This document shows, piece by piece, positions 5,709 through 7,188 of a stretch of DNA of 7,188 nucleotides. Location: assembly GCA_964528095.1 (NCBI GenBank), contig CAZGSG010000307.1, forward strand, positions 1 through 7,188. The letters are read 5' to 3'. The DNA is from CAZGSG01 sp964528095. GTDB lineage: Bacteria; Bacteroidota; Bacteroidia; Chitinophagales; Chitinophagaceae. Each line of letters opens with the position of its first letter. Position 1 is the first letter of the stretch. A program made the translations under genes and the position numbers. The notes below the pieces were generated by a model, which was not told where the DNA came from, did not search any database, and was given only the letters and a program-made list of their open reading frames with translations.

Positions 5709-6146
5709 ATGACCCAGAAAATTAAACAACTCGGCTTATTGCCGGCAGACAGAATTGTGATTCCTAAGAGTGGACTACGCATTGTTCAACATCATGCTGT
5801 TTACCTGGGGCAAAACCACCTTGGTGTGGATTTGATTGCAGAGAATAAAATTGGCTTAGGTGTAAGGTTGGTTACAGCTGCTGATTTCTTTAAGGATGTA
5901 ATTGAAGTTACAAGGATTGAAAGATTCAATGGTAGCAATTATGAAAGAAAACTGGCAGTACAAAAAGCATTAGACAAACTGGGACAGCCGTATCATTTGA
6001 TAGATTACAACTGTCAGCATTTCGCTAATGAAATACAATACAACCTCATTAAAAGCGACCAGGTTGATGGATTGTTTGAAGGTTTAAAAGTGGCTGCAGG
6101 TGTAGCAATTGCAATTGGTTTATTTAACTTATTTACTAACGATTAA
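5709..6146 (+). CDS. LRAT-like (NlpC/P60 superfamily) cysteine hydrolase/acyltransferase with hydrophobic C-terminal tail
   Basis: A 145-residue protein with the LRAT-domain plan: HHAVYLG at 28-34 supplies the catalytic His, ADFF at 58-61 precedes a strand, and the nucleophile Cys102 sits in YNCQHFANE (100-108). LRAT and HRASLS proteins use this Cys-His arrangement for phospholipid acyl transfer or phospholipase A activity; bacterial members are mostly uncharacterised. Residues 127-142 (LKVAAGVAIAIGLFNLF region) form a short hydrophobic helix at the extreme C-terminus, resembling the tail anchor of vertebrate relatives, so action at the membrane is plausible. The ATG at 5709 was chosen over one at 5670 that would overlap the DUF2188 gene and add unrelated residues. 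It lies 4 bases after DUF2188 and 11 before the nucleotidyltransferase. By position it could be the effector of a nucleotide-signalling system; a housekeeping peptidase is less likely because no export signal is seen. Confidence 0.85.
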   Translation: MTQKIKQLGLLPADRIVIPKSGLRIVQHHAVYLGQNHLGVDLIAENKIGLGVRLVTAADFFKDVIEVTRIERFNGSNYERKLAVQKALDKLGQPYHLIDYNCQHFANEIQYNLIKSDQVDGLFEGLKVAAGVAIAIGLFNLFTND

Positions 6147-6157
6147 ATTTTAATACA

Positions 6158-7188
6158 ATGGGAAAAGTAGTACAGGAACAATTTATTAAGTTCCATAATG
6201 CAATACGTTTAGACGTTAATGACAATAAAGAGGTCATTAAAAAAAGAGATATGCTGATTGAAGAAATAAGAACAGCTATTAAAAAGATGTGTGAAGAAAA
6301 GGGTATCAAGCTTATTCGTTTTACCACCTTTAACCAAGGCAGTTATGCAATGGGTACGGGCAATAAGCCGATTTATGATGAAGACGATTATGATATTGAC
6401 TGTGGATTGTTGTTTGAAATAAACAAGGACGACTACACACCTGTAGAAGTTAAGAAGTGGGTCTTTGAGGCACTAAATATTGAGTTCAGGAAGGTTGAAT
6501 GGAAGAAGGCCTGTATCCGGGTGCAGTATGTTGAGGAAGGATTACCAAAATTTCATGTTGATTTTGCATGTTACGCTGATAGCAACAACGACGGTAAAAC
6601 TTACCTGGCGAAAGGCACTCCAACTTCAACTGCCGAAAATAAAAAATGGGAACACTCTGAACCCAAAAAACTGAAAGACCTGGTAAATAATAAGTTCACT
6701 GATGATGACGAATGCGACCAGTTTAAAAGAGAAATCAGGGATATGAAACGCTGGAAGGATTACCAGTTCGATAGCGTAAATGGTAAACCAACAGGAATTG
6801 CATTAACTGCCCTTGCGTACAATGGCTTTAAGCCTTCTATCAAAAACCCATTTACATGGACCAATGATATCAATGACCTAAAGGCTACAAAAGATTTTGT
6901 CAATTATATACTGAACCAGTTTAGCTGGGATGGTAGAATAAAAGTGCATTTGCCTGTGCCACCGGCGAATGATTTGTTTGAAAAAATGACAGACCAACAG
7001 TGCAAAAATTTCAAAACAAAACTTGAAGAGTTGAGAGATGCACTGGTAGAAGCTGAGAATGAAACAGACCCACATGAGGCTTGTAAAACCCTGAGAAAGC
7101 AATTTGGGAAAGATTTTCCGGTACCAGCAAAAGAAGCAACAGGACAAAACAGAAAGCTTGCAGTAGCAGGCACATCAGAATCGGCTTA
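6158..7188 (+). CDS. CD-NTase-like (SMODS-type) nucleotidyltransferase, C-terminus outside window
   Basis: The frame is open from the ATG at 6158 to the right edge (343 codons), so only the end is missing if the length is usual for the family. The polymerase-beta-like nucleotidyltransferase core has GS at residues 61-62 in FNQGSYAMGTGNKP, the metal-binding pair D79/D81 in DDYDIDCGLLF, and a third acidic residue D135 in FHVDFACYA. The helical half includes REIRDMKRWKDY (191-202) and PTGIALTALAYNGF (211-224), both typical of CBASS-type cyclases. Such enzymes make cyclic di- or trinucleotides or related oligonucleotides on phage infection, which activate a neighbouring effector. All three metal-binding acids are present, so catalysis is expected; the product and clade cannot be told by eye. 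A non-cyclase nucleotidyltransferase remains possible. It is the third gene of the operon begun at 5471. The canonical effectors would have to lie downstream if not the LRAT-like protein. Confidence 0.88.
   Translation, partial: MGKVVQEQFIKFHNAIRLDVNDNKEVIKKRDMLIEEIRTAIKKMCEEKGIKLIRFTTFNQGSYAMGTGNKPIYDEDDYDIDCGLLFEINKDDYTPVEVKKWVFEALNIEFRKVEWKKACIRVQYVEEGLPKFHVDFACYADSNNDGKTYLAKGTPTSTAENKKWEHSEPKKLKDLVNNKFTDDDECDQFKREIRDMKRWKDYQFDSVNGKPTGIALTALAYNGFKPSIKNPFTWTNDINDLKATKDFVNYILNQFSWDGRIKVHLPVPPANDLFEKMTDQQCKNFKTKLEELRDALVEAENETDPHEACKTLRKQFGKDFPVPAKEATGQNRKLAVAGTSESA

Noticed and set aside
6878..7173. Minus-strand 89-codon frames near the right edge
   Set aside because: They are antisense to the nucleotidyltransferase frame, whose active-site motifs and continuous reading frame are clear.

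Overview
The window looks like part of an accessory (defence/conflict-gene) region from a Bacteroidota genome. The reasons are promoter -7 elements of the TAnnTTTG type, A-rich rather than Shine-Dalgarno-type sequence before most starts, AT-rich intergenic DNA and the gene families present. No rRNA, tRNA, CRISPR array, transposase or integrase is visible.

Left block (1-3370, minus strand): hipB, then hipA 9 bases later, then, after a 111-base gap, a large P-loop ATPase whose C-terminal part runs off the left edge. HipB/HipA have the hallmarks of a type II toxin-antitoxin pair (XRE repressor-antitoxin and serine/threonine kinase toxin with intact active-site motifs). The ATPase carries about 300 residues of unrecognised sequence before its Walker A motif and may be a cargo or third member of the hipBA operon.

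Central divergent promoter region (3371-3502): separate inverted repeats flank the leftward hipB promoter and the rightward promoter of the next gene. Both first genes encode XRE-type DNA-binding proteins, so both promoters are probably autoregulated.

Middle block (3503-5004, plus strand): an XRE-ImmA/IrrE fusion (HTH plus HELGH zinc peptidase) overlaps by one base a 138-residue protein that looks like a small, divergent PIN-domain nuclease. This is organised like a two-gene toxin-antitoxin or regulator-effector module.

Spacer (5005-5470): no convincing gene. It holds two strong hairpins, a T-tract, and a well-formed leftward promoter pointing into the hairpins, so it is either the terminator of the middle block or a small RNA locus.

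Right block (5471-7188, plus strand): three closely spaced genes, a DUF2188 protein, an LRAT-like (NlpC/P60 superfamily) cysteine hydrolase/acyltransferase with a hydrophobic C-terminal tail, and a CD-NTase-like nucleotidyltransferase cut by the right edge. The simplest reading is a CBASS-like antiphage operon in which the nucleotidyltransferase makes a signal and the LRAT-like protein, perhaps membrane-anchored, is the effector. This combination is the most likely undescribed system in the window; the functional link is inference.
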